From Dipteronia dyeriana (lineage: Eukaryota > Streptophyta > Magnoliopsida > Sapindales > Sapindaceae), in NCBI GenBank assembly GCA_032871835.1, contig CM065297.1, forward strand, positions 3,970,501 to 4,034,500: a stretch of 64,000 bases of DNA. Direction: 5' to 3'. A program made the position numbers and the translations under genes. This document shows, piece by piece, positions 11,786 through 23,290 of this stretch. Under the pieces are notes generated by a model. It was given only the letters and a program-made list of their open reading frames with translations. It was not told the DNA's origin and searched no databases. The stretch's first letter is position 1. Each line of letters begins with the position of its first letter.

Positions 11786-12168
11786 CAGAATGCAATATTA
11801 ATTATCCCTAGAAAAACCAAAAGTCAAATAATATACAAGTAGGACAGATTGACGTACGCGTTCTGAGGTTATTTCCGAACAGCTGTTTTCCATTTTTTAA
11901 TCTTAAAAGTACACAAAGCTGATCGGCAGCTGTTTTTTTTTTCATAAAATAAAACAAGAACACAGACTTCTATAGTTCTATATCACTTGGTCAAAGCGTT
12001 GTACTGAGAACAAAAAAAATTCTTGTTTTCAACTTTATGTTTTTGTTTTCGTTTTCAAGGACCCACCAATTAATATTATTATTTTTAAAAGAAAGCCGAA
12101 TACTTTTCATCCCATTGTTGATTGTTCCCCATAAACCAAATATATAAAGAAACAAAGTTGCTTAACAA
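11786..12168. other. Non-coding, distal PHO1-a upstream
   Basis: The first 90 bp (GCAATATTAATTAT...CGTTCTGA) are shared with the upstream regions of PHO1-b (43503-43636) and PHO1-c (57139-57250). Homology then stops. Nothing else recognisable. Confidence 0.5.
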
Positions 12169-12410
12169 ACAAATCCAACCAAGTTTGCACTAATGAATCC
12201 TGAAGACACCTTCTGGATGGAAGATTTTTCGAGCTGTGTTAGAAAGGATTGTGGAGGCTGATATGCCCAACTGAGCTCCGTTTTGGTTATGTTGCTCTTC
12301 TGTTCTTGGGTCTTTGCTTTGTTTCTTGTTGCTCTGCTGCTATCTTGTCTATTCTACCGATGTTTTTCCGGTTATCTTTGTTCAATTAAAAAAAAAAAAA
12401 CAAATCCAAC
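12169..12410 (+). mobile_element. 5'-truncated LINE insertion with target-site duplication
   Basis: Insert 12181-12398 ends in a 12-nt A tail and is bracketed by the perfect 12-bp repeat ACAAATCCAACC (12169-12180 and 12399-12410). The T-rich 3' UTR-like sequence and the A tail fit target-primed reverse transcription of a LINE. Too short to carry coding sequence; a processed transcript is an alternative. Confidence 0.75.
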
Positions 12411-12495
12411 CCAAACCAAGAATAAACCATCATCGAGGATGGAGGCGATGGAGACACCAATGGCTGGACTTCTCAGCCTCCCCCACTCAACAATA

Positions 12496-12900
12496 GAGGT
12501 GGGTATGGTTTGATTCGATTCGATTTTAGATCAAAACCAATTGAATCTAAAATATTTCGGTTTAGACCTAATAAGAAATGGAAACCGAATTGAATTAAAT
12601 CTATTTTAATCGATTCGGTTTTTATTCTATTCGGTTCGATTCAATTTGTTTTTGGGACTAATGGGGCGGCTAACTTAATGGGTTTTTTGATTTTTTTTTT
12701 TTTTTAACATTAATAGATTGTTGGATACTAATTTTGGACATTAGAATAGACAAAAAAACCCAAATTAAACATAACTTAAAAATATATTAAAAAAAAATCA
12801 ATTAAAAACATATTACCCTTAAATATATTAAATATATTAGGTTTATTTTTACTTATATACTCGGTTTATTCGGTTCAATCCGGTTTTAAAAAAATCAAAC
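12496..12900. repeat. GGTTCGATTCGAT-rich dispersed repeat
   Basis: Begins GGTGGGTATGGTTTGATTCGATTCGATTTT and contains many TTCGGTT/ATTCGATT iterations, the appearance of common plant non-autonomous repeats. No ends or target duplication established. Confidence 0.4.
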
Positions 12901-12953
12901 TGTCTTATGTAAATTTTATCGGAAGTACACGTCATTAACAAAATGGATAAAAT

Positions 12954-13767
12954 TGTCGGGTGACATCCAAATAGGTATTCAGAAAATATCCCGCAAGATA
13001 TCACCAAAGAAGAGGAGCCCGAGTAAGTATAAAAACAAGTATTGAGCAAAACCTACTCGGGATCAGATGACGTCATTTTCTACTCGGGATCAGCTGACGT
13101 CATGTTCTACTCGGGATCAGATGACGTCATTCGAGGTCAACTAACGTCATGTTCCACTCGGGACAAACATGAAGAAACCCGAATAAAGAAGCCCAGCGCA
13201 TAACTCGCATACGAACCAAGAATCATGTTAAAATACGTAAAGATATCCACGTCGAAGAAGAATTCCAAGAATAGAATACTAAACAGAAAAGGTTCTAAAT
13301 CAGACAACTATTTTATTTCTTCAAAAAGACTATGTATTTATAAGAAAATAAGTCCTAAACGGACTATATCACCAGAGTCTCATTCGATCTCTCTACAAAT
13401 ATCCGAAATAGGAAAGAAGTCAGACTACTCCAAACAAGTAACCAATCGTAATTAAATACAAAAATCTCATTACTTGTACAAAAAGGATTAGGGTTCTATG
13501 CACATATAAATAGGCTCATAATCTCGTCATAAAAATATATAGCAATATACAGAGAGAAAAAAGAGAGATCGAGAGTTGTAAATCTTTTTTAATAGTGGAT
13601 TTTGGCTCGGTTGTTTATTCAACCACTCGTGGAAGTTTCTCCGATCATCGAAGTTTTACCACGTAAAACTTGTGTCCAAATACTTTCTCCTTCTCTTTCT
13701 CTTTGAGATCACAACTGAAATCCAATCTTGTTGACTTTTCTCACACATCAAGAAATCGACATCAACA
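12954..13767 (+). repeat. 5' LTR of the Tat-type gypsy element
   Basis: Runs from TGTCGGGTGACATCC to GACATCAACA (TG...CA ends). It contains the bZIP-like enhancer array at 13055-13150 and a TATA box TATAAATA at about 13504-13511, followed by a likely transcription start region. The start coordinate is inferred from the TG end only, because the partner LTR is not in the window. Confidence 0.6.
13055..13150 (+). promoter_or_regulatory. Tandem TGACGTCA enhancer array in the LTR
   Basis: Three copies of a 27-bp unit (TACTCGGGATCAGMTGACGTCAT) put perfect TGACGTCA palindromes at 13068-13075, 13095-13102 and 13122-13129, plus a degenerate TAACGTCA at 13142-13149. TGACGTCA is the classical core bound by plant bZIP/TGA factors. 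It lies about 370-430 bp upstream of the LTR TATA box. Confidence 0.8.
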
Positions 13768-14429
13768 ACTGATGCTAGAAGGAGGGGTTTGAACCTTCGA
13801 TCTGATTAAAAGTAATGGCGGGGAAGCAGAAACAGTTCTGGGGATATCCAAAAATCTCCAGATAATGTCCATATTGGCAGTAGTTCACGAGATCTCACCA
13901 CAACCACCGAGAACCAACCAACATCTCTGGCGGTGATCCAACAAATCCCTCCAACTAGCGAAGATCTGACAATGCGTTTCCGTGAGGCACTAACATCTGG
14001 TAACGGATGCGGCAAATGAAGGAGTTGATCTACTAGCTGCAGAAGATACGCAACCTCATAATCCTCCACTTACAAAGCTTTGCTCGGTTATAGTTGGGCT
14101 AGAACCAGATGCACTAGAAACTGGAAGGAACTCTGTTCCAATTAATCAGGTTGGACGTGAAACACCCGAAGAGGAGCAACCATGCCAGAGACAGATCCAT
14201 GATCAGATAGCCCATACTAGACACCGCAAGCATGACCGAACAGGGATCGATCGTCTTCAGAGGATAGTGATCGGCACCATCACAAGCGCCGTCACGGAAC
14301 CATACACCTATAAGGATCAACCCTTGAGACTCGGCAACAAAGTGAAGAGGAGCTTGAAAAAGGCATGACAGTCACTCGGTGATTTAACCAACACGGAGAT
14401 CCGGTGGGAAATAGAGTCGTTGTAATTCA

Positions 14430-15330
14430 GAGCCTGACCCGAGAAGTTGAAAACAATAGGCGTTAAATGGACGCACTGGTTAGACGTTATGGGTTTAATG
14501 ACTTGTCCGACAACGATTCCGATAGTACATTCACTAGGGACGTCCTGCGAACTTCATTCCCATAAAGTTTCAAGATGTCGCACGTGGAACAGTTCGAGAA
14601 GGATACAGATCCTAAAGAACACGTCAGAAGGTATAAAAGTGCTATGGCTCAGTATGCCCACAACGACCCATTATTATGTCTCAACTTTCCATAGACTCTA
14701 GGAGACACATGCTCAAGATGGTTCAGAAGATTGCCCCCAGCAAGCATAAAAAATTTTGGTGAATTAAGCAGAAGTTTCTCAAGACATATTCTGGGCAACG
14801 TTCACAGACAGAAATCAGTGGCTTACCTTTCTCAGCTGAAACAAGGGAAAGATAAGTCGTTGAAAAAAATACCTGGGGAGATTCGGCCAGGCGGTATCAG
14901 AAATCGGCAGTGTAAATGACGAAGCAATAATTGATGCATTCATAAACAACTTACAAAATGGACAGCTATCTTTTGACTTAAGAAGGACCCGTCTAACCAG
15001 ATATGCAGATATGATGGACATGGCGGGAGGATATGCACTGGACTAAGAAAAAGAGTTAGCCACGGGAGGATGCTACATGCATGAAGGAAAACCCGAAAAG
15101 GATGCCGAGTCAAAGGTACAAAACCAAAAGGGAAAACAAAAAGGAAATAGTAAAGAAAGAAGCAAGGACGGAGGAAACATGCGTAATACTGACCAGACCA
15201 TAGAGAAATTCCAAGAAAAATACGCAAACTACACCCCTCTCCGAAAAAAACAGGAAGAAATCCTGGTCATACTGGAAGAAAAGAATCTGGTAAAAGAGCC
15301 ACGCCGACAGTCTGAGTTTGCCCGATGAGA
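14430..15330 (+). pseudogene. Gypsy gag remnant
   Basis: Fragments in several frames give a retrotransposon gag core: HVEQFEKDTDPKEHVRRYKS, then TCSRWFRRLPPASIKNFGEL, SVAYLSQLKQGKDKSLK and DAFINNLQNGQLSFDLRRT, with a lysine-rich tail at 15077-15328. Several stops and frameshifts; not expressible. Confidence 0.7.
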
Positions 15331-15635
15331 TACAACAAAATACTGCAGATTCAAAAGGAAACCAGTCATGAGACTTCCAAGTGTTACGAGCTCAGAGATT
15401 GCATAGAGACCTTCATTCGGGAAGGACACTTATAGGATAAAATCCTGAAAAGGATGAGTGGCCAAAAACAAAGAAAGAGACTAGGGTCGATCATAGCTCT
15501 GGTCGAAACCAAAGGGCATGCCCCAAGGCCAATAAAGTAATACAAACAATCTTTAGAGGACCATCAACTGAAAGAAGTAACCGAGAGAGGACACAGGAAA
15601 TCAGAGAAGCGGTAGAGGCAAGACAGAACTTTTAC

Positions 15636-16060
15636 ATGAAATCGGTCGAACCATGCCCGAAAAGGGTAAAGGAAGGATGTGACCCAATAATATTCACAGA
15701 AGCTGACTTACATGGGGTCGATGTTCGACCAAACGATGCCCTGGTCATAAGTGCCCGAATTGGACACAGGAAAGTAAGGAGAATCTTAATAGACAATGGA
15801 AGTTCGACAGATATTCTCAATGTAGTTGTCTACGATCAACTCAGGTTGGAGCGAAAGGATTTGCAGCCTTTTCATACCCCACTCAGAGGATTCCGGGGAG
15901 TTGAGGTTAGGTCTCTCGGGACTTGCCCGTAAAAATTGTAGTAGCACCTTGCCAGAGAACAGTATTACTCGATTTTGTAGTGATAGACTTAGATAATTGG
16001 CCATATAACGCATTGTTAGGTCGACCATTTTTGAATAAAACAAAGGTACAGCTACTTACG
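15636..16060 (+). pseudogene. Gypsy aspartic protease remnant
   Basis: VISARIGHRKVRRILIDNGS followed by STDIL is the retropepsin active-site region of Tat-type elements. The usual D-T/S-G triad reads D-N-G here, directly followed by two serines. A stop follows at about 15931 and the sequence shifts frame toward GLDNWPYNALLGRPFL-like residues. Confidence 0.75.
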
Positions 16061-16119
16061 CCCTAATGATCAAATTCCTGACTAAACAGGGGGTCGGAGT
16101 AGTCAGGAGGTCCTAGGAG

Positions 16120-17560
16120 ATGGCCCGAAGAGCTAATCTGTCAGTTTACAAAGACAGAGACAATGGTGAACAAGTATGCACTATAACACAGCCAAATCAG
16201 AACAAAGAGTCACTATCGTTCGAATTTGACCCAATAGAAGAATCGAAGGAGTCCAAAAATGAACCGGTCGAAGAAATAATCTTGAAAGAAGATGAACCAG
16301 ATAAGAAGATCAAGATCGGGGCCAATTTAGAAGGAAAAGTTAAACAAAGCTTCACTGGTCTGCTCAAAGAGTACAAGGATATGTTCGTCTGGAGTCATGA
16401 AGACATGGTCGGGATAGATGCCCGGATAATTTCACATCATCTCGTGGTAGACCAGAATGTAAAACCAGTAATACAAAAAAAATGTCATTCAAACTCGAGA
16501 GAAGTCAGGCAATCAAACAGGAAGTGGAGAAGTTACTCGTTGTAGGGTCAATTAGAGAGATCGGCTACCCTCAATGGGTAGCTATGTAGTCCTCGTCCAA
16601 AGAAAAATGGTCAATGGAGAATGTGCGTAGATTTCACAGATTTAAACAAAGCATGCCTAAAAGACAGTTTTCCACTGCTAAGGATAGACCAATTGGTTTG
16701 ATGCTACATCAGGTCACGAATTGCTCAGTTTCATGGATGCCTACTCAGGATATAACCAAATCCGGATGACCAAGATCGACGAAGAAAAAACGGCATTCAC
16801 AACCGATCAGGGCTTATACTGTTACACAGTAATGCCCTTCGAGTTAAAAAATGCAGGGGCAACATACCAAAGGCTGGTCAACAGAATCTTCGCACGACAA
16901 ATAGGAAGAAACATGGAAGTTTACATAGATGACATGCTGACCAAGAGCATCTCGGCAGACATGCATACTTCAGACCTGCGAGAGACATTCGATGTTTTGA
17001 AGAGATACCAAATGAAGCTAAATCCAAACAAGTGCCTATTTGGAGTTCTTTCAGGAAGGTTCCTGGGTTTCCAAGTTCTCCAAAGGGGAATCGAAGTAAA
17101 TCCTGAAAAGATCCAAGCCCTACAAAAAATGACCTCACCAAGGACTCTAAAAGAAGTGCAACGCATAACGGGATGCTTAGCTTTCTTGAGTAGATTCATC
17201 TCTAAGGCTACAGACAAATGTTCTCCCTTTTTTAAAGTGATTAAAAAAAGAAAAGGACTCGAATGGAACAAAGAATGCGAGCAGGCGTTCTTAAAAATCA
17301 AAGAGTACCTAGGGCAAGCTCTCATCCTTTCGAAACCAAAAATGGGAGAGATACTTCACTTGTACTTATCAATTACAGAATTAGCAGTAAGTTCAGTTCT
17401 AGCCAGAACAGAGAATGGAGTACAGAGGCCGGTGTACTATACCAGCAAGGCACTTCTTCCAGCTAAAACCAGGTATTCACAGGCAGAAAAAAGGACCCTA
17501 GCATTAGTTTCGGCAGCAGGGAAGCTAAGGCCATATTTTCAGGCTCATGCAATCTAGGTC
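16120..17560 (+). pseudogene. Gypsy reverse transcriptase and first RNase H
   Basis: The 16120-16545 linker leads into an RT broken at about 16550-16720. The best frame, 16721-17557, shows SFMDAYSGYNQIRM, MPFELKNAGATYQRLVN and the catalytic YIDDM box (about residues 67-71), followed by the thumb and the RNase H start LYLSITELAVSSVL and SQAEKRTLALVSA. It ends in a premature stop at 17557. Confidence 0.85.
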
Positions 17561-17740
17561 CTTACCGATTGCCCATTTAAGCAAATTCTACAGAAGCCAG
17601 AAATTTCAGGAAGACTAACCAAATGGGCAATCGAACTAAGTGAATTCGATATCCAATACGTCCTCAGGACATCTCTCAAAGGTCAAGCAGTGACAGATTT
17701 TATAACAGAGTTCACATAACCACACCTTGAAGCAAAAAAT

Positions 17741-18200
17741 ATGTTGGGCAAAAATTTCCCATGGAAATTATATGTCGATGGCTCTTCAAACACTCACGGC
17801 AGCGGGGCAGGGATAGTAGTATGCATCCCGAAAGGAGATGATGTCGAGTGTGCCAAGAGATTTGACTTCAAAGTATCAAATAATCAAGCCGAGTACGATG
17901 CGCTACTAGATAGACTCAGAGTTTGCATAGCCCTCAGAGCAGATGGGGTCGAAATATTTAGCGACTCACAGGTAGTCGTCAACTAAGTCCTGGACGAATA
18001 CCAAGCCAGAGATGAAGGCATGATAGCTTATCGTGACATATAAAAATAACTCCTTCATAAATTCAAAGAATATAAGATTGCCCAGATTCCCAGGGAGGAG
18101 AATGAAAAGACAGATGCTTTGTCCAAGCTATCATCAGTAACAACCGCAATCAGGCCAAAAAACTATTCCGGTCGCACATCTCCTCAAACCGAGCACAGCT
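17741..18200 (+). pseudogene. Second (archaeal-type) RNase H of the gypsy element
   Basis: WKLYVDGSSNTHGSGAGIVV and the later SNNQAEYDALL and IFSDSQVVVN motifs give a full RNase H signature (D, E and D catalytic residues) separate from the domain ending at 17557. An extra RNase H after the first is diagnostic of Tat-type elements. Stops occur at 17984 and after. Confidence 0.8.
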
Positions 18201-18251
18201 GAGCTAATTTTTTTTGAAATTTCATAAATCCAAACACCGTCAGACGGTTAG

Positions 18252-19460
18252 ATGACTCAGCTAAAAAGGTTCCTTGAAGAATGTGTGCTACCGGAAGATC
18301 CCCTACAAGCCAAACGTATCAGGTATCCGTCAGCAAGATACACATTGATCGGAGGAGAACTATACAGAACGGGGTTTTCCCGAACACTCAAAAGATGTGT
18401 ATCAGAGGAAGATGCAAGTCAGATATTACATGAAATCCACGGGGGAGTTTGCGGAAACCATACTGAGGTTAAACGTTTAGCACACAAGGTACTCAGGCAA
18501 GGTTATTACTGGCCTACTTTATTCTCATATACACAGCGATGTTCAGAGAGCTGCAATACTTGTCAAATGATTGCTAATGATATCCGATAACCCCCTGAAA
18601 AACTTAGAAACCTCACATCCTCATGGCCATTTTCCATGTGGGGTTTGGACTTAATTGACCCAATTGCCAGTTGGGACAGGGGGTGGAGCGAAACATGCAA
18701 TAGTAGCCATTGACTATTTCACGAAGTGGGCAGAAGCTGAAGCATTAGTGCATATCACAGAAGCAAATACCACAAATTTCATGAAGAAAAACATACTCTA
18801 CAGGTTTGGAGTCCCAAACACTATCAATCATTGACAACGGCATCCAGTTCGATAACCTGAAATTCAGACAGCTGTGCAAAGAGTACCTAATTGCCAATTA
18901 CTATGCCACACCTGCCCACCTTCAAACAAATGAGCAAGCTGAAGCAGTAAACAAATCATCAAGCATACACTCAAAGCAAAGCTAGATGCCAAGAAAGGAA
19001 GTTGAGTTGAATAACTTTTCGAAGTATTATGGGCATATTGGACAACAACAATAACTTCAACAGGAGAGACTCCATTCACTTTAGCGTTAGGAACAGAAGC
19101 TGTTATCCCCATAGAACCATCATATGCATCACCCAGAGTCAGGCTATATAATGGAAATCAGAATGTTGATATGTTGTTACAAAGATGAGCTAGAAGAGAA
19201 AGGAGAAGTCCCGAATACCGAAATATAACATATCAACAAAGAGTAGCTCGCCACTACAACTCTCATGTTCGAGTCAGGAAATTTCAACTAGGAGACCTGG
19301 TACTCAGAAAGGTGTCGCTGAATACAAAAATAAAGTTGCAGGTTCCTTGGCTGACAAGTGGGAAGGCCCATACAAAATTGAAGGAGTAGCTGGCCATGGA
19401 GCATAATGGATTGCACGACCAGATGAAGGGTCTTACCCCGACCGTGCAACGCTCAATATT
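18252..19460 (+). pseudogene. Gypsy integrase remnant
   Basis: 18252-18590 carries the HHCC zinc-binding domain (EIHGGVCGNHTEVKRLAHK, then CSESCNTCQ). Fragments of the catalytic core follow in other frames (WPFSMWGLDLIDPI, then NGIQFDN-like), and a C-terminal RVRKFQLGDLVLRKV block at about 19270-19320. Multiple stops and indels. Confidence 0.8.
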
Positions 19461-19984
19461 TAAAGATTTTCTATCCTTAAAATTTTGTTTCCATTTAGTG
19501 AGGAAAATTTTAGTCAGGTCAAATATTAGTTTTGGAATTTAAATCATTGTTGGTTTAAATCACTCGGGATTTCGAAATATTAAAGCATATGATAATAAGA
19601 ACATATGTAAGACGAGCATGATAATAACATGCAAATAGAATACTCAGGACCATAAATTCCCGAATGGACGGAGAAGCTCGAGGATCATGCCAGTCGAGCA
19701 AGGTCAGTCGACCTTAGCAAAAAGGCACACCCGATGCACCAGATTCTGGAGAACGGCTCGGGGCACTGTCGGGAAAAATTTCGGTGAAATGCGTAGCTGT
19801 GTTAAGCTGTACAAAAAGCTTAACGATTCCGCAAACCCTTGCATAGACAAAATTGGGGAGACATCCTTGGTAATTTGTGTAAGGACTCAAACATATGATC
19901 ATGGTGAGCCTTGATGTAATGCTTGGGTAATAGCCCGAGTATGAAATACGAGTAAATCTACTCGCTTGTTTCAAGATGGCTCGG

Positions 19985-20300
19985 TTAATATAAGTCAGTT
20001 TAATAAGATACTTGGCGTTAAAAGTAGCTCTGGGTAACGAAACCAGTTTAATAAGATACTCGGTGAAGTTACTCAGGGTAAAGTTAGCCAGTTTAATAAG
20101 ATACTTGGCGTTAGAAGTAGCTTTGGGTAACGAAACCAATTTTAATAAGATACTCGGTGAAGTACTCGGGAAAAATTAGCCAGTTTAATAACATACTTGG
20201 CACAAGATTTGGCAAAGATCGCGTTAGCAAGTTCAATAAGATACTCAGCGTTAGAGCGACTCCAAATAATAAAACCAAGTTAGATATGATATTTGGTGCT
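19985..20300 (+). repeat. About 46-bp tandem repeat in the gypsy 3' spacer
   Basis: CAGTTTAATAAGATACTYGG-type units start at 19996, 20044, 20089, 20137, 20181, 20228 and about 20274 (spacing 44-48 bp). Two subtypes alternate (TTGGCGTTA against CTCGGTGAAG), giving a higher-order period of about 93 bp. Confidence 0.8.
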
Positions 20301-20407
20301 CGGTGATGAAATTTCTTGAACAATGAGTAGGAGTAAGCCACTTGGTTTTCTGATTATAGTTTTAAACACGGAATTTCATTCATAAAAATCTTTACAAAGG
20401 TGAATCT

Positions 20408-23168
20408 TTACAAAGATGACTTAAGTCTGGGAGGAGGATTTAAACTCTTACCGATGCTCGGGTCAGGCACCATTTCGTACTCACAGAGGAGACTTTCATT
20501 TGAAGGCCAAGTAATTATATCGTTTGAATCATCCATCCATTCGCTGTAATCTTCTCCAGGGATCGGGCCAACATCAGGCACCAAACCTTCTACGCCGGGT
20601 TCCTGACTGGCATAAAAGGTCGAGAGAGTGTACTCTGATGGAACCTCCAATTTCATAGGATTATGCTTTTTGCCTCGACTGTTGCAATAAGCTCTCCATT
20701 CTTTCATCTGAGTCCAAAGAGATTCCATGGACCGGTCCACGTGGTTCTTGATCGACAGCTCCCAATTGGTTCGGGCTTTTTCAGTTGCCCCGATTCTTAA
20801 CTTTGAAAAATTCGTTAGCTGAAACTAACCCTCGCAGAAATTTCTGAAGGAGAAGTGCGTCATAAGCAGGGGATCTTTTAAAATGATATACCCCCTGGAC
20901 TTCAAGTTCCAGTCTGGCCTTTTTGGATAGGGACTGGACCGTCAAAGCTTACATTCCAAGTCTTCGATCTTCTGCTCATAAGATGACTTGGACTGCTCTG
21001 CTTCCTGTTCGGCTTTTGGCATCTATTCCTGGGCAGAAGACAATAAGTATTTGAAGCGACATAGCCTTTTTCCTCAGCCAAATAAGCAGTTTCCTCAGCC
21101 TCCACCTGCTTGGCCAAACAGTGGCCGGCAAACATCTGGGCAGAAACCCACCTCCTTTAAATAAGCCGATTCAACCCGAGCACGGTTATCCTCACTCTCT
21201 TTCAGCTGAGCTTCAAGACGTCTTATTTGATCGGCTTGATGTTGTTGCGTCTGAACCAGCTCAGCAAACTCGGCCACCATCTACAAAAAAGTTTAATCTA
21301 AAAATCTAAAGACAAAAATAAAATAACGAAAGTAGGAATAAAACTTACATAAGATGCGCCGTTGAATTTTTTTTTAAGACGGCTCGTCAAAAAGCATCCC
21401 TGAAAACGACTCCAGTGATCATCCCCGATGAAAGCCCGACCCCCAGATGACATCGCCCTCAGCATATCTAGGGAAAAGGATAGGAAGGACCTCTCGAAGG
21501 TTCAGCCTTTACATCTTCAACTCTGGAGGGAATGAGCCCCTGTTTGGGTCAGAATATTCCGTCCCTACTGATGCTTCAACATGAACGTTCGGGGGAATCC
21601 TTGTCTCGGTATCTTTATCACTAGAGTTGATGAATGAAACTACCTGTGGGACTTTATGAGGTCGAGTAGGAGAATCGATCGATTTCGCTTCTCAGCCCGA
21701 GTACGGTGGAAACCAAGATCAGATGAAGGGTCTTCTGATCATCATCCCGGAAGAACTAAAAAAAGGCAGGATCTATATTTACTTGTCCTTCAGAGGTTTT
21801 ATCTCCATTCCTTGCACTCAACCGCTCGGAAGGAACCTCAACGGAGAGCTCGACTCACCGGGCCCCTCACTAAGACCATCATTTTACCTCTCCCCATCTT
21901 TAGGCAATTTCTGAGTATGGTCAGCTGGGCCGCTCAGACCACTAGATTCCACTAAGGTTGGCTGGATGACTTCTTCGGGGACAATATTTAGGGATCTGCT
22001 TGTCAGCCTTATCAGGGTCTCATCTGACTCAAGCGGGGTAATGCATTCTTTTCTTTGACGAGAAGCTTCTTTTTGGCTCGCCTGAATGATTGATTTCACC
22101 TGGCGAGCTTGGATGTCGCAGACGATGTCTGAGTCATACACTTAAAAAGAGTGAGAAAGAATCAAGTCAGAATATAAAAAGAGACATTTAAAAAAAGGGG
22201 AGTAGAAAGATCACTTACATCACCTGAGGTAGCCTGAAATCTGGCTAAAGAAGCCCAAGATCTATCATCTTCTTCTCATTGAAAAGATAAATCCTGCTCT
22301 TTTTTTTCAAAGTGCGAACTGCAGCCCCGAGCAAGTCTGGTCAGCTAAGTATCATAAAATTCAAGTTTTTTCTTGTTCCATACATCAGGGGAACAGAAAA
22401 AATGGGGAACCTTTAGGCACCATTCGAGTCTCCCCAACGAAAGAGTAACTTCAAGTCCAAGGTTCCCTCTAGTGAAAAACCAGTTGTTCTTCCAGTACTT
22501 GTTGGACGAAAGGAATCCCCATACAAAACCCCTCTTTTTGGCATCATCGGAGGTGTCAACTCCTCAATTCACTTTTGTCCCCTCAGGGACCCAGCAATCT
22601 GGCGAATTAGACAAGAGAAAATAAGTCTATGTCCGACCAGATTGCCTTAGTGTGTAGAAGTGCCTGATTTCACTCGGGTATGGCGGCGACAGGTTTATCC
22701 AGCTCCACATATGCCACATGCACATCAAGATCTTGTAGTTGTTCGGGGCCAGTTGGGCTGGAGCGATCCATGCTTCAGCCAGAAACCAGGCAATAAACGG
22801 CTGAAGAGGAAGAGTGACCCCGCAACAAAGCATGGACCCATAAATTGCCACCATGCCTGGAGGAGGGTTCCATGCGGCTCTATCATCTGCAGGGGACAGA
22901 ATAACTGAGTCATCCAAGTCGAATCGAGCACGATATTTCCCGATCTCATCTTCCCCGACCACATTCGGCTCTGCGTCATACCCACTCGGGCGATTGACAG
23001 AAAAAGAGAGACGAGATTTTCTAAACTCCTCTTCAATGTCCTTCTCATCAATAATCTATTCCATGATTCGAACGCCGCCCGAGTTGTACTTATAGACTTC
23101 ACTTTTACTTTGATATTTCCCCATCCTCGATCAAAGAGGTACCCTATGATCAGAAACAATAGATTCAT
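20408..23168 (-). pseudogene. Antisense ORF region (Tat-type aORF, 'putative gypsy-type transposon' family)
   Basis: Minus-strand open pieces at 22627-22962, 21884-22141, 21095-21280, 20902-21135 and 20408-20740. The first reads PPPGMVAIYGSMLCCGVTLP, then a hydrophobic PFIAWFLAEAWIAPAQLAPN block, which I recognise as the plant 'putative gypsy type transposon' domain. A coiled-coil-like segment follows (QTQQHQADQIRRLEAQLKES) and then an acidic C-terminal part (SEWMDDSNDII). Function of this protein is unknown. Frameshifts and stops separate the pieces. Confidence 0.7.
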
Positions 23169-23190
23169 AACTAGATGATTTGGAACTAGA

Positions 23191-23290
23191 NNNNNNNNNN
23201 NNNNNNNNNNNNNNNNNNNNNNNNNNNNNNNNNNNNNNNNNNNNNNNNNNNNNNNNNNNNNNNNNNNNNNNNNNNNNNNNNNNNNNNNNN
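23191..23290. other. Assembly gap (100 N)
   Basis: Exactly 100 N, the usual placeholder for a gap of unknown size. The gypsy antisense ORF runs into it on the left; the palindrome left arm starts at the very first base on the right. Confidence 1.

Larger units (their letters stand above)
12954..23190 (+). mobile_element. Ty3/gypsy retrotransposon, Tat type, degenerate, 3' end lost in gap
   Basis: Order on the plus strand: 5' LTR (12954-13767), gag, protease, reverse transcriptase, RNase H, a second RNase H, integrase, a tandem-repeat spacer, and then an ORF region on the opposite strand. Dual RNase H and an antisense ORF between pol and the 3' LTR are characteristic of the Tat lineage. Many stops and frameshifts. 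The motif ACTCGGG recurs throughout the LTR and 3' spacer. No 3' LTR is visible before the N gap. Confidence 0.85.

Noticed and set aside
15077..15328. Lysine-rich open frame as an independent gene
   Set aside because: It is the basic C-terminal part of the gypsy gag remnant.
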